NCBI GenBank assembly: GCA_032433765.1
Contig: JAVIAB010000046.1
Coordinates: 59,668,482-59,732,481 of the forward strand
DNA length: 64,000 bases
Direction: 5' to 3'
Origin: Megaustenia siamemsis
Taxonomy: Eukaryota; Mollusca; Gastropoda; Stylommatophora; Ariophantidae
The notes below the pieces were generated by a model that was not told where the DNA came from, ran no database searches, and saw only the letters and a list, made by a program, of their open reading frames with translations. Position numbers and translations under genes: made by a program. Positions 37,688 to 44,755 of this stretch are shown in pieces (the stretch's first letter is position 1; every line of letters begins with the position of its first letter).

Positions 37688-37952
37688 AGTAGTTGATCCG
37701 GTATGAAAATGATACCACCCCCCTGAGCTCACCATCCCTGAAGCAAATTAAAACCCCCAGCCCCCTCGAGTTTTGGGGTGACCTCAAATCTACCTTTTTT
37801 AGATCGATTTGATATCGGACGGTGACCAGAAACCCTACCGGGACCCTTAAGTTTTTGGGTTACCCAAACTCGAGGGGGGCTGGGGGTTTTAATTTGCTTC
37901 AGGGATGGTGAGCTCAGGGGGGTAGTATCATTTTCATACCGGATCAACTACT
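37688..37952. repeat. Terminal foldback (palindromic hairpin), left end
   Basis: The outermost ~95 bp (37688-37782) are repeated in inverted orientation at about 37856-37952, ending ggatcaactact. The loop of about 73 bp contains smaller stems (tcaaatct...gatttga). The terminus can therefore fold into a long hairpin, and an extra copy of the transposon end lies internally at 37952. Confidence 0.9.
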
Positions 37953-37981
37953 CAGGAAAAAACAGTTAGAGAGTGTAGCTC

Positions 37982-38050
37982 TATAGATAGATATATAGAT
38001 AGCCATATAGATAGCCATATAGATAGCCATATAGATAGCCATATAGATAT
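37982..38050. promoter_or_regulatory. 12-bp tandem units and AT-rich leader before TIR gene
   Basis: Tandem atagatagccat units followed by atatagatatatgatatggc directly precede the ATG at 38056. The AT-rich, TATA-like tract is the only candidate core promoter for the TIR gene. It is duplicated at the right end, with one fewer unit. The promoter role is inferred from position. Confidence 0.4.
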
Positions 38051-38055
38051 ATGAT

Positions 38056-38334
38056 ATGGCGCCAGGCAAAAATCATTGTGCGTGGCTAGTGTGGGGATCT
38101 ACTACAACCTGTGGGAAGACGTGCAGGGGTTCGTACTGCTGGATTCATAATGATAGATTGCGAAAAGGTGGTCGAACAACACCATGTATTGGCTGCGGCG
38201 TGGGCGTCTCAAACAAGCTTAGTCTCTGTGTAAGATGTGGGTACCATAACGCACACACCAGAGAAAGCAAGGCACGTGCAAGAGCCTTTCACAAGGAGTT
38301 TACACGCCTAGCGCGGATCGAAATTCCCTATTAG
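38056..38334 (+). CDS. Cys-rich 92-aa TIR protein, left copy
   Basis: A small basic protein fully contained in the terminal repeat, so the element has two identical copies (the other is 57631-57909, opposite strand). It has about nine cysteines: a first group (C8, C19, C23, C28) and a second block CIGCGVGVSNKLSLCVRC near residues 44-61. The second block has the CxxC...CxxC spacing of a zinc-binding knuckle. The C-terminus is rich in Arg/Lys. A related CxxCGVGV motif is in the 163-aa protein at the right end. The function is unknown; nucleic-acid binding at the termini is a reasonable guess. Being inside the repeat, both copies would be kept identical by gene conversion. ATG start with AT-rich leader. 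Confidence 0.8.
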   Translation: MAPGKNHCAWLVWGSTTTCGKTCRGSYCWIHNDRLRKGGRTTPCIGCGVGVSNKLSLCVRCGYHNAHTRESKARARAFHKEFTRLARIEIPY

Positions 38335-38367
38335 AGACTTGCGGGCTAATGGCTATAGATTTACAAC

Positions 38368-39648
38368 ATGCCTACTGTTAAGCAGTTACGAATAGAAGCA
38401 AAGAGTTACGGGTTAAAAGGCTACTCAAAAATGCGGAAACCTGAATTGTCACAATTAATCACAGATGCCCGACAACAAGTCCAACGTGAGCGCATAGCTC
38501 GTGGAGTAAAAAGTGGAAACTTAACTAGACGATACCCTGCCATGTTTAGTCTTAACTATGATGATCCCCAGAGGCTGGAAAAGCTGCGTCATGAACTAAA
38601 GATGTTTAATGCTGAGATAACTGCTACATTGCGAGCTCGTAAATATGAGCAAGCTGTCAAGAAAAAACCAAAACTTCGACTGCCAGCTCTGAGAAAGTGG
38701 ATCGCAAGAATGAGCTTGCAATGGAAAGCCCGGCAGGTCTTAGGGCCCCTTCATCGCAGCGGAGAGCCCCCGGCTCGCAAGATCGCAAGGGAGGGTGAGA
38801 GAATACTTCAGGAGCTCATCCCGATAGACGGGGAATCGCGAGGAAGATGGGTCATCATCTGGAAATTATTTCGAGGTCTATCGAGGTTCGTTGAAAATGG
38901 TAACACCCCTGTCGATCGTGTGATGGAGAGGGTAGCTGAACTGCAGACAGCTTTCTATCTCAGATATAGCTACACAATTCAGATCCGTCACATCGATACT
39001 GGTAAAATCATACTTTTCCACCCAAATGAACTTGGCAGTCGACGTGGCAGTAACCTATTGACCACACAGGCCGCAGCTCGTCAGTGGTTAGAGGCACAGG
39101 AAGAAAAGCGTTTGGATAATGAAAAGAAGCCCAATACAAAATGGATTTTCCTACGTTGGGTACAGGTCGAGATCAAGGCTATTCTGACCAATGAACTGCT
39201 GGTAGGAAACGGACGATTACCAGACTGGCTGCGAAACAAGAAAGGGCTCGTTGCGCTGGACGGCTACAACGATAATTTCTGTTTCTTCCGGTGCCTAGCT
39301 GTTCATCGAGGATCCAGATCAGACCGTTGTACTGCGAAAGCGCACGAACTAGCCAGATCTTTCTTTGGGGCAAATGTTGACCTTACTAAAACACCAAAGC
39401 TACCGTTCGCAGACTTTAAATTGGCCGAGGAGCATTTTCGTCTGGGCATACGAGTTTACGAGCCGAGTGAGGATGGCATCTGGAGGCTTATAAGACAACC
39501 GGCACACTATTCTGAAATAGGCATCGAACCAATAACGCTTTCTATCTACAACGAACATGCTTCGCTGATCACGGACATCAAGAAACTAACCAACACCTAT
39601 GCTTGCGGACACTGTAATCAGCGGTGCACGCAGTCAACTAGCCTGTAG
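38368..39648 (+). CDS. POLB: Polinton DNA polymerase B, N-terminal part (ends at in-frame TAG)
   Basis: 426 codons beginning MPTVKQLR inside the terminal repeat. Residues ~1-35 (KSYGLKGYSKMRKPELSQLI) look like a SAP/Rho-N-type helix-extended-helix. Near residues 298-315 is DGYNDNFCFFRCLAVH, a Cys-containing motif common in the N-terminal extension of Polinton polymerases. The frame stops at TAG 39646-39648, inside a likely zinc finger: CGHCNQRC precedes it, and His and Cys residues follow in the same frame. The polymerase core continues in the identical frame, so this is one gene broken by a nonsense codon. Readthrough is possible but unproven. Confidence 0.85.
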   Translation: MPTVKQLRIEAKSYGLKGYSKMRKPELSQLITDARQQVQRERIARGVKSGNLTRRYPAMFSLNYDDPQRLEKLRHELKMFNAEITATLRARKYEQAVKKKPKLRLPALRKWIARMSLQWKARQVLGPLHRSGEPPARKIAREGERILQELIPIDGESRGRWVIIWKLFRGLSRFVENGNTPVDRVMERVAELQTAFYLRYSYTIQIRHIDTGKIILFHPNELGSRRGSNLLTTQAAARQWLEAQEEKRLDNEKKPNTKWIFLRWVQVEIKAILTNELLVGNGRLPDWLRNKKGLVALDGYNDNFCFFRCLAVHRGSRSDRCTAKAHELARSFFGANVDLTKTPKLPFADFKLAEEHFRLGIRVYEPSEDGIWRLIRQPAHYSEIGIEPITLSIYNEHASLITDIKKLTNTYACGHCNQRCTQSTSL

Positions 39649-42417
39649 CGACACGTCACTCGTTATCAAAAGGGGAAAACCAAAGTCATTTGTAAGGGTG
39701 AGAAAGTGATACGCCCCCAATCTGCCTATGAAAAAGCCTTCGATCCTAAGTCAAGTGCCAGTCTCGCCTCGATACAGTGGATCGAGCACGAAGCACAAGC
39801 CCGAGGGTTACACATTCACCATGCTCACTGTGGTCACGGTGGGGAGCGGGAGATCGCAGGTGCTCCTGTAGACGGGTATGAGCCAATCACGAGGACAGTG
39901 TTTCAATTCCACGGTTGTTATTTCCACGGATGCCCTGACCACTGTAAGCAGGACGAAACTAGAAAAATAATCAAAAAGACACAACAGGGAATAAAGGAGG
40001 AGGCCGTCTATGTTCGAGATATACTCAAGAAGACCCGTCAGCAAGAACGAAAAATCGTAAACGCTGGGTACAACTTGGTGGTCGTGTGGGAATGTCGAAA
40101 GCCTCCACGTTTAAATATCCCAATGCCTGCAGAAAGAACTGTTACATATCAACATTTTATCTTTTATGACTTCGAAGCTTTACTCGACAAAACGCAGAGA
40201 AATAAAGCCACCCTCGACCTCGCATACGAAAACGAACACACACCGATCTCAGTGTCGATAGGGGATACTCTAGACCGTCAACCAACACATATTTGTGACG
40301 CCGACCCAAAAGCTTTGACAAACAAATTCAGGCTAGAACTCCAGCGACGAGCCGCAATCTTAAGGGCTGAGGTCGAGACCCAGTTTCTACCAGACGACAT
40401 CACTTTACTGTCTCAGAAGCAACAAAATAAGATACGAGATTGGTGCTCGCAGGTCCAGGTATTAGGTTTCAACTCGGGCAAATACGATCTGAACCTCATC
40501 AAGCAATACTTTGTAGAAGAGCTCGCCGACACCTGTAAAAAAGTCTTTGTAGCCAGTAAAGGCACAAAAATAATGTTCCTAGTAACACCCGAGTTCAAAT
40601 TCTTGGATATCATCAACTATTTAGGCCCTGGTGCCTCCTACGACAACTGGATCAAAGCCTACGGGTGTCAGCAGACAAAGTCGTGGTTCCCATACGAATG
40701 GTTTGACAGTCCGGATAAACTTGCGTATCCAGGCCTTCCAGACTACCCTGCATGGTTCTCTCGGTTGAAAAATGCGTACCCCCTGTCTAAGACAGAATGG
40801 GGTGACTGTCAATGTATCTTCAGAGAGAAAGGAATGACAACTTTCGCAGATTGGCTACGTTACTACAACGACCTCGACGTAGGTCCTGGCATTGAAGCGG
40901 CTGAGAAGATGAGAACCTACTACGGCGAAAAAGGCATCGATATATTTAAAGACGCTGTTTCACTGCCAGGGGTGTCCCTACAGTATCTATTAAGGGGTAC
41001 ACCAGAAGGGTCCTTGTATGCTCCAGGTAAAAAGGCATACGCGTATTTGAAAGCTGCAGTAACTGGAGGTCCCTCGATAGTCTTCACCCGTTATCACGAA
41101 GCGGGGGTCACACGAATCCGCTCGCATCAAAATCCTAAAGCAAAACGCTGTAAGCGGGCAGTTGGATATGACGCAAACGCCCTATATCTTTCTACAATGC
41201 TTCAGGACATGCCAGCTGGTAAAGAGAAGGTAATCGAGCTTAAAGAGCCTGAGGTTGATGCGCCCAGGGTACGTGATCTGGTCTTAAGCGGTCGATTGTT
41301 TGGTTTCGTCAGGTGCAAGCTTGCCGTACCACGAACACTATGGAAGAAATTCGAGGAAATGCCACCGATATTTATAAACCGTGAAGTTCCAGAAGCTGCC
41401 GTGCCTCAAGAAATGAAGGATTATTTGAAGCAGACAGATCGAAAACGTTCTTCCACAAAGAAACTGCTGGGTGTCCTTGAGGCCGATGACATTCTGGTAT
41501 ACACACCGCTGCTAAAGTGGTACTTGCAGCATGGACTAGAGCTCCAAGCCGTTTATACAATAATTCACTATAAGCCAGAAAAATGCTTGGCTTGGTTCGT
41601 CAAGGAAGTCACTGAGGCACGCCGACTGGGTGATGTTGACAAAGAGAAGGCACTCCTAGCCGAAATACACAAACTGATAGGAAACTCAAGCTACGGAAAA
41701 CTAATCGAAGCCTTGGAGCGACACACCAACGTCTGCTACACAAAAGACGAGGAAACCGTGGACCGTGCACTACGTTCAGCCTGGTTCGATGATCTCACCG
41801 AAATAGGAGATGCCTACGAAATAAAAAGCCGCAAGCCTCGGGTATGTATATACAGACCATTCCAAGTCGGAATCGCGGTGTATCAGTTGGCAAAACTTCG
41901 CATACTTGAATTCTATTACGACTTCCTGGATCGGTTCGTCGACCGTCAAGACTTTGAGCTCATTCAAATGGACACCGATTCACTATACTTCGCTCTGAGC
42001 ACCACCACACTAGAGGCTGCAGTTCGGCCAGAGCTCAAAGAAGAGTTTGCTAAGGGCAAAAAAGACTGGCTTTCTTGGGATACCTGGAGCGGACGAACTC
42101 CGGGCCTGTTCAAGCTCGAATTCTCAGGGCATCGAGCTATTGCTCTGTGTTCGAAATGTTATTTCGTCGATGGTAAGAAAAAGAGCAAACACTCGTGTAA
42201 GGGGATGTCAGCGAGGCTTAATAACCTGACATGGGAACGGTACAAGTTGGCTCTCTACGGTTTCAAAGACCGTGCTGTGAACCGCGGCTTTCGTATGCAT
42301 AACGGGCAGATGACCACCTACCACCAAGAAAAGCTCGGGCTCAGTGCATACTACGACAAGCGACGGGTCTTGCCTGATGGGATCCACACGGTACCCATTG
42401 AGTACACCGCTGCCTAG
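39649..42417 (+). CDS. POLB: Protein-primed family B DNA polymerase core (Polinton)
   Basis: Same frame as the preceding part. Exonuclease motifs are visible: YDFEALL (40165), FNSGKYDLN (40468) and YYNDLDVG (40861). Polymerase motifs follow: A as YDANALYLS (41167), B as KLIGNSSYGKL (41671) and C as MDTDSLY (41968). A KKKSKHSCKGM block lies near 42175. This order is diagnostic of family B polymerases; the insertions and the Polinton context point to the protein-primed group. It would copy the transposon DNA from terminal-protein primers. There is no ATG just after the upstream TAG; the nearest alternative start is a GTG at 39706, so separate translation is doubtful. The gene is convergent with the small genes on the minus strand. 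Confidence 0.93.
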   Translation, partial: RHVTRYQKGKTKVICKGEKVIRPQSAYEKAFDPKSSASLASIQWIEHEAQARGLHIHHAHCGHGGEREIAGAPVDGYEPITRTVFQFHGCYFHGCPDHCKQDETRKIIKKTQQGIKEEAVYVRDILKKTRQQERKIVNAGYNLVVVWECRKPPRLNIPMPAERTVTYQHFIFYDFEALLDKTQRNKATLDLAYENEHTPISVSIGDTLDRQPTHICDADPKALTNKFRLELQRRAAILRAEVETQFLPDDITLLSQKQQNKIRDWCSQVQVLGFNSGKYDLNLIKQYFVEELADTCKKVFVASKGTKIMFLVTPEFKFLDIINYLGPGASYDNWIKAYGCQQTKSWFPYEWFDSPDKLAYPGLPDYPAWFSRLKNAYPLSKTEWGDCQCIFREKGMTTFADWLRYYNDLDVGPGIEAAEKMRTYYGEKGIDIFKDAVSLPGVSLQYLLRGTPEGSLYAPGKKAYAYLKAAVTGGPSIVFTRYHEAGVTRIRSHQNPKAKRCKRAVGYDANALYLSTMLQDMPAGKEKVIELKEPEVDAPRVRDLVLSGRLFGFVRCKLAVPRTLWKKFEEMPPIFINREVPEAAVPQEMKDYLKQTDRKRSSTKKLLGVLEADDILVYTPLLKWYLQHGLELQAVYTIIHYKPEKCLAWFVKEVTEARRLGDVDKEKALLAEIHKLIGNSSYGKLIEALERHTNVCYTKDEETVDRALRSAWFDDLTEIGDAYEIKSRKPRVCIYRPFQVGIAVYQLAKLRILEFYYDFLDRFVDRQDFELIQMDTDSLYFALSTTTLEAAVRPELKEEFAKGKKDWLSWDTWSGRTPGLFKLEFSGHRAIALCSKCYFVDGKKKSKHSCKGMSARLNNLTWERYKLALYGFKDRAVNRGFRMHNGQMTTYHQEKLGLSAYYDKRRVLPDGIHTVPIEYTAA

Positions 42418-42740
42418 TCAGTAGCGTATATATGCTTACCTTGGAACACTATAACATCCCCCACGCCGTCTCTCTCGAGATCCCTTTCACGTATACCCGT
42501 AAATGTATAATCTTGGGGACTAGAGGCGAGAACTATACTCTGAATGACCACCCAAAAGCGCATGTTTGAGGTACCAATTTTAACGACGTCCCCCTGCGAC
42601 AAGCCCATAAGGGCCTCGTTAGTCGGAGGTGGTGAACCGGGCACTGTTGATGCTGAGCTTCTACTAGGACTAAAGGCATCCTCCGGACGGGTAAAAGCCT
42701 CGCGCAGCGAAGGGATTACCATGACGTGCCATGGGTTCAA
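42414..42740 (-). CDS. Small Polinton accessory protein, copy 1 (FWVVIQ family)
   Basis: About 102-108 residues. The first in-frame codon is TTG at 42740, and the first ATG is at 42722. The C-terminal domain reads GDVVKIGTSNMRFWVVIQ, then GDVIVFQGKHIY. It matches the neighbour at 42771-43121 position by position, so the pair are tandem duplicates. The pattern (FWV.I ... GD.I.F...HIY) recalls small bacterial beta-rich hypothetical proteins, a weak resemblance from memory. The N-terminus contains SLREAFTRPED, the translation of an inserted 33-bp double-hairpin repeat. The stop overlaps the polB stop, so the genes are convergent. Function unknown. Confidence 0.65.
   Translation of the reverse strand: MNPWHVMVIPSLREAFTRPEDAFSPSRSSASTVPGSPPPTNEALMGLSQGDVVKIGTSNMRFWVVIQSIVLASSPQDYTFTGIRERDLERDGVGDVIVFQGKHIYATD
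42679..42713 (-). repeat. 33-bp double-hairpin repeat (DHR) copy 1
   Basis: Core of two small stems, TCGC-TGC-GCGA and GTCC-GGA-GGAC, joined by ggcttttaccc (minus strand). Lies in frame in the 42414-42740 gene as SLREAFTRPED. Confidence 0.9.
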
Positions 42741-42770
42741 ATGATTGAGAGTATTGCGCAGCGAAGGGAT

Positions 42771-43121
42771 TCAGTCGTCCTCCGGACGGGTAAAAGCCTC
42801 GCGCAGCGCCTCCGGACGGGTAACAGCCTCGCGCAGCGAAGGGTATATATCATATACATGCATGCCTCGAAATTCTATAACGTCCCCGAGACGAGCACTA
42901 GAACTTACTAAGTTATTATCAAGCACACCAGTTAATCTAATATCAGAAGCATTCCAGTCCTGTGGGTACTCTACAGTTTGAATCACTACCCAAAATCGCT
43001 CCTCCCCATTACAAACTTTTACGATGTCCCCTGATTTCAATCGCTGAAGCTCTTCATCGGGTGGGGCCCAAAATGTGCCTGGGTGTCGACGATGCATTTC
43101 TTGGGCATCTATTAGGAACAT
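42771..43121 (-). CDS. Small Polinton accessory protein, copy 2 (FWVVIQ family)
   Basis: 116 residues from ATG 43121. The core is GDIVKVCNGEERFWVVIQ and, later, LGDVIEFRGMHVYDI, the same fold-scale pattern as the gene at 42414-42740. Upstream of both copies lies gggttcaantgattg, a remnant of the integrase 3' end, so the duplication unit (about 430 bp) included the integrase tail. Two tandem copies of the 33-bp repeat (42777-42840) provide the last ~25 residues (SLREAVTRPEALREAFTRPED), replacing the natural C-terminus. Function unknown. Confidence 0.7.
   Translation of the reverse strand: MFLIDAQEMHRRHPGTFWAPPDEELQRLKSGDIVKVCNGEERFWVVIQTVEYPQDWNASDIRLTGVLDNNLVSSSARLGDVIEFRGMHVYDIYPSLREAVTRPEALREAFTRPEDD
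42777..42840 (-). repeat. DHR copies 2 and 3, tandem
   Basis: Two adjacent copies at the 3' end of the 42771-43121 gene; the second has taacag in place of taaaag. A partial copy (gcgcagcgaaggg) lies just outside at 42756. Confidence 0.9.
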
Positions 43122-43163
43122 TGTTTCTGATGACGCCGTTAGATTACATGAGTCTCCTTGGGT

Positions 43164-44228
43164 TCAATTGATTGCAAGAATCTTACCTGGAGGAAGCTCT
43201 GTCCCCTCAGGAACAATCATCAACTCTTCACGCACAAACCCACGCTGTGGACCATCTTCCAAATAGTACACAGCAGGCTGGCCATTCTGCCGCAATACAT
43301 TTCGGATCGAATGCAGGGTCACAGACCACACGGGGTCAGTAGCACGTTTTCGACCACCCTCGAGCTCGCCAGGCTGGTACAAATACCGAACCATTGCATC
43401 AGACGGGATCAGCGGCTCCTCGAGCCCTACAGGGCGTCCTGGAACGACAGATGAGGGTTGCGCAGTCACTCTCTGAAGTTTAATGGCATCCACAGGCTTC
43501 TTACCTGTCAGCCGAGTCGGCTCATTGTTTAAAGCCGCAACAACCGCAGGGAGTCGAGCCACCCATTCTGCAGACCGCTCAGAAGACCCACGGGCAGCAA
43601 GCAATAGCTCCTGAGCATACTGGTGACCAAAAAGCCGCTCGGCCAGAGTCCGGTTAAAACGTTCTACTATACCTTGGTCTCTATGGAGGTCCACACGCCC
43701 ACGCCGTATTTCAGTCCCATGTTTTGCCATAAGTGATGATACCGAGCCCATGAATTCTCTTCCCGGGTCGACCTGAAGAAGCTTTGGAAAAACTAGAGGG
43801 CTCCGTTTATAAATCCTCTCAAGGGCGTCTGCAACCTCTTGTGAATCTTTTGTAGCCAAGGGCTCTGCCTCTTTGTACCGGGAGGCTATATCAACGAGGG
43901 TCAAGGCGTATTTGTACGTGCGTCGTTTCACACGATCATGCGGCAGATATAATAAATCCGCTTGATGAACTTCGTTTGGCGCAGTCACGTTAAAATGTGG
44001 CCGTGGTATTCGTCGAGGAGCAGGCAAATAGAGCTGCCATATGCCTTGTTTCGAGAGCCAGTCCCGAGCATCCTTTTTGCTAACTCGGGCTGCCGCAGCA
44101 AGCTTCGGGATGGCCGCCAGCCCACGCCAATAGCCTTGAGGACTGTAGTAGAATTTCTCCATGATTGCTGACGTGCCGTCGGAGTCCTCCGGACGGGTAA
44201 AAGCCTCGCGCAGCGACTTCTCTGCCAT
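43164..44228 (-). CDS. INT: Polinton retroviral-type (DDE) integrase
   Basis: 354 residues from the first ATG. The catalytic triad is visible as D91 (HQADLLYLP), D154 (LQVDPGREFM) and E189 (DQGIVERFNR), the DD(34-35)E spacing of retroviral and Polinton integrases. The N-terminal YYSPQGYWRGLAAIPKLA and DWLSKQGIW are typical of Polinton integrases. The C-terminal third (DPVWSVTLHSIR...YYLEDG) looks like a small beta-barrel/chromo-like domain. Residues 5-15 are SLREAFTRPED from a repeat insertion, so the ancestral start was probably Met23 (MEKFYYSP). It joins transposon ends to target DNA with 6-bp staggering. It follows the PLA2-like gene by 11 bp. The frame is intact. Confidence 0.95.
   Translation of the reverse strand: MAEKSLREAFTRPEDSDGTSAIMEKFYYSPQGYWRGLAAIPKLAAAARVSKKDARDWLSKQGIWQLYLPAPRRIPRPHFNVTAPNEVHQADLLYLPHDRVKRRTYKYALTLVDIASRYKEAEPLATKDSQEVADALERIYKRSPLVFPKLLQVDPGREFMGSVSSLMAKHGTEIRRGRVDLHRDQGIVERFNRTLAERLFGHQYAQELLLAARGSSERSAEWVARLPAVVAALNNEPTRLTGKKPVDAIKLQRVTAQPSSVVPGRPVGLEEPLIPSDAMVRYLYQPGELEGGRKRATDPVWSVTLHSIRNVLRQNGQPAVYYLEDGPQRGFVREELMIVPEGTELPPGKILAIN
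44184..44216 (-). repeat. DHR copy 4, integrase N-terminus
   Basis: In frame as residues 5-15 of the integrase. Followed by a flank (ccgacggcacgtca on the minus strand) shared with copies 5 and 6. Confidence 0.92.
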
Positions 44229-44239
44229 AGAAAACTTCT

Positions 44240-44713
44240 TCAGTTTAGGAATATTTTCTTCGCGACTTTTTTTTTAAGGCCCATCCCGAAGCGTGATTTC
44301 GCAGCCATAATCGCAGAAACCGTCTTAGCATCACGCTTTTCCCAGTCTGGAGCATCTGATAGTGCAATCTGCGATGCGGTAGCTGCCAGTACATCATCCG
44401 CATGATTCCGTCCGGGGGTATCTTTATGGGCTGCGTAGGCAACGTCGTGGTTTAGACAGGCACGATCAAGACTATTCACACCCCTATAGCCCTGAGAGAG
44501 GCGTTTGGCAATCTTGGTAAACGGCCCGCAATATGAGTATTTTCCAGTGTTTTGAAAAGTTCCACCCGGGACATCTTCAGATGGGACCCCTTTGGGGAGA
44601 CGCATGTGCATCTCGGGCAGAGGTAGGGCATTCATGGCACTGTTAAGAAGACCAGCACCTTCGCTGTGCGAGGAGGACGCAGGGAGAATTTGGCTCTTTC
44701 TAGCACCGCACAC
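44240..44713 (-). CDS. Phospholipase A2-like (parvovirus VP1 type) protein
   Basis: 157 residues. YSYCGPFTK (60-67) resembles the calcium-loop motif, and SLDRACLNHDVAYAAH (81-96) contains the catalytic His89-Asp90 pair seen in the secreted-PLA2 and parvovirus VP1-unique PLA2 families. Asp residues follow at 106-107. In viruses such domains help particles leave endosomes by hydrolysing phospholipids; the role in a Polinton virion is inferred. The N-terminus includes a remnant of the 33-bp repeat (44659-44678). It is the first gene of the leftward PLA2-integrase pair. Its upstream region is cut by the RTE insertion 43 bp before the ATG. Confidence 0.85.
   Translation of the reverse strand: MCGARKSQILPASSSHSEGAGLLNSAMNALPLPEMHMRLPKGVPSEDVPGGTFQNTGKYSYCGPFTKIAKRLSQGYRGVNSLDRACLNHDVAYAAHKDTPGRNHADDVLAATASQIALSDAPDWEKRDAKTVSAIMAAKSRFGMGLKKKVAKKIFLN
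44659..44678 (+). repeat. DHR remnant in the PLA2-like gene
   Basis: cttcgctgtgcgaggaggac looks like a DHR with the middle ~16 bp deleted between gagg and ggaggac. Confidence 0.55.
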
Positions 44714-44755
44714 CGTGCAAACACCTCTCTGGGCTGGACGGTTGTTCTTTAGAGT

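Larger units (their letters stand above)
37688..38387 (+). repeat. Polinton left terminal inverted repeat
   Basis: 700 bp matching, in reverse complement, 57578-58265. The differences I saw are one C in a C-run and the number of 12-bp agccatatagat units (four here, three on the right). The repeat contains the terminal foldback, a TATA-rich spacer, a whole 92-aa gene, and the start codon plus first eight codons of the next gene. Divergence begins within codon 9. Confidence 0.95.
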
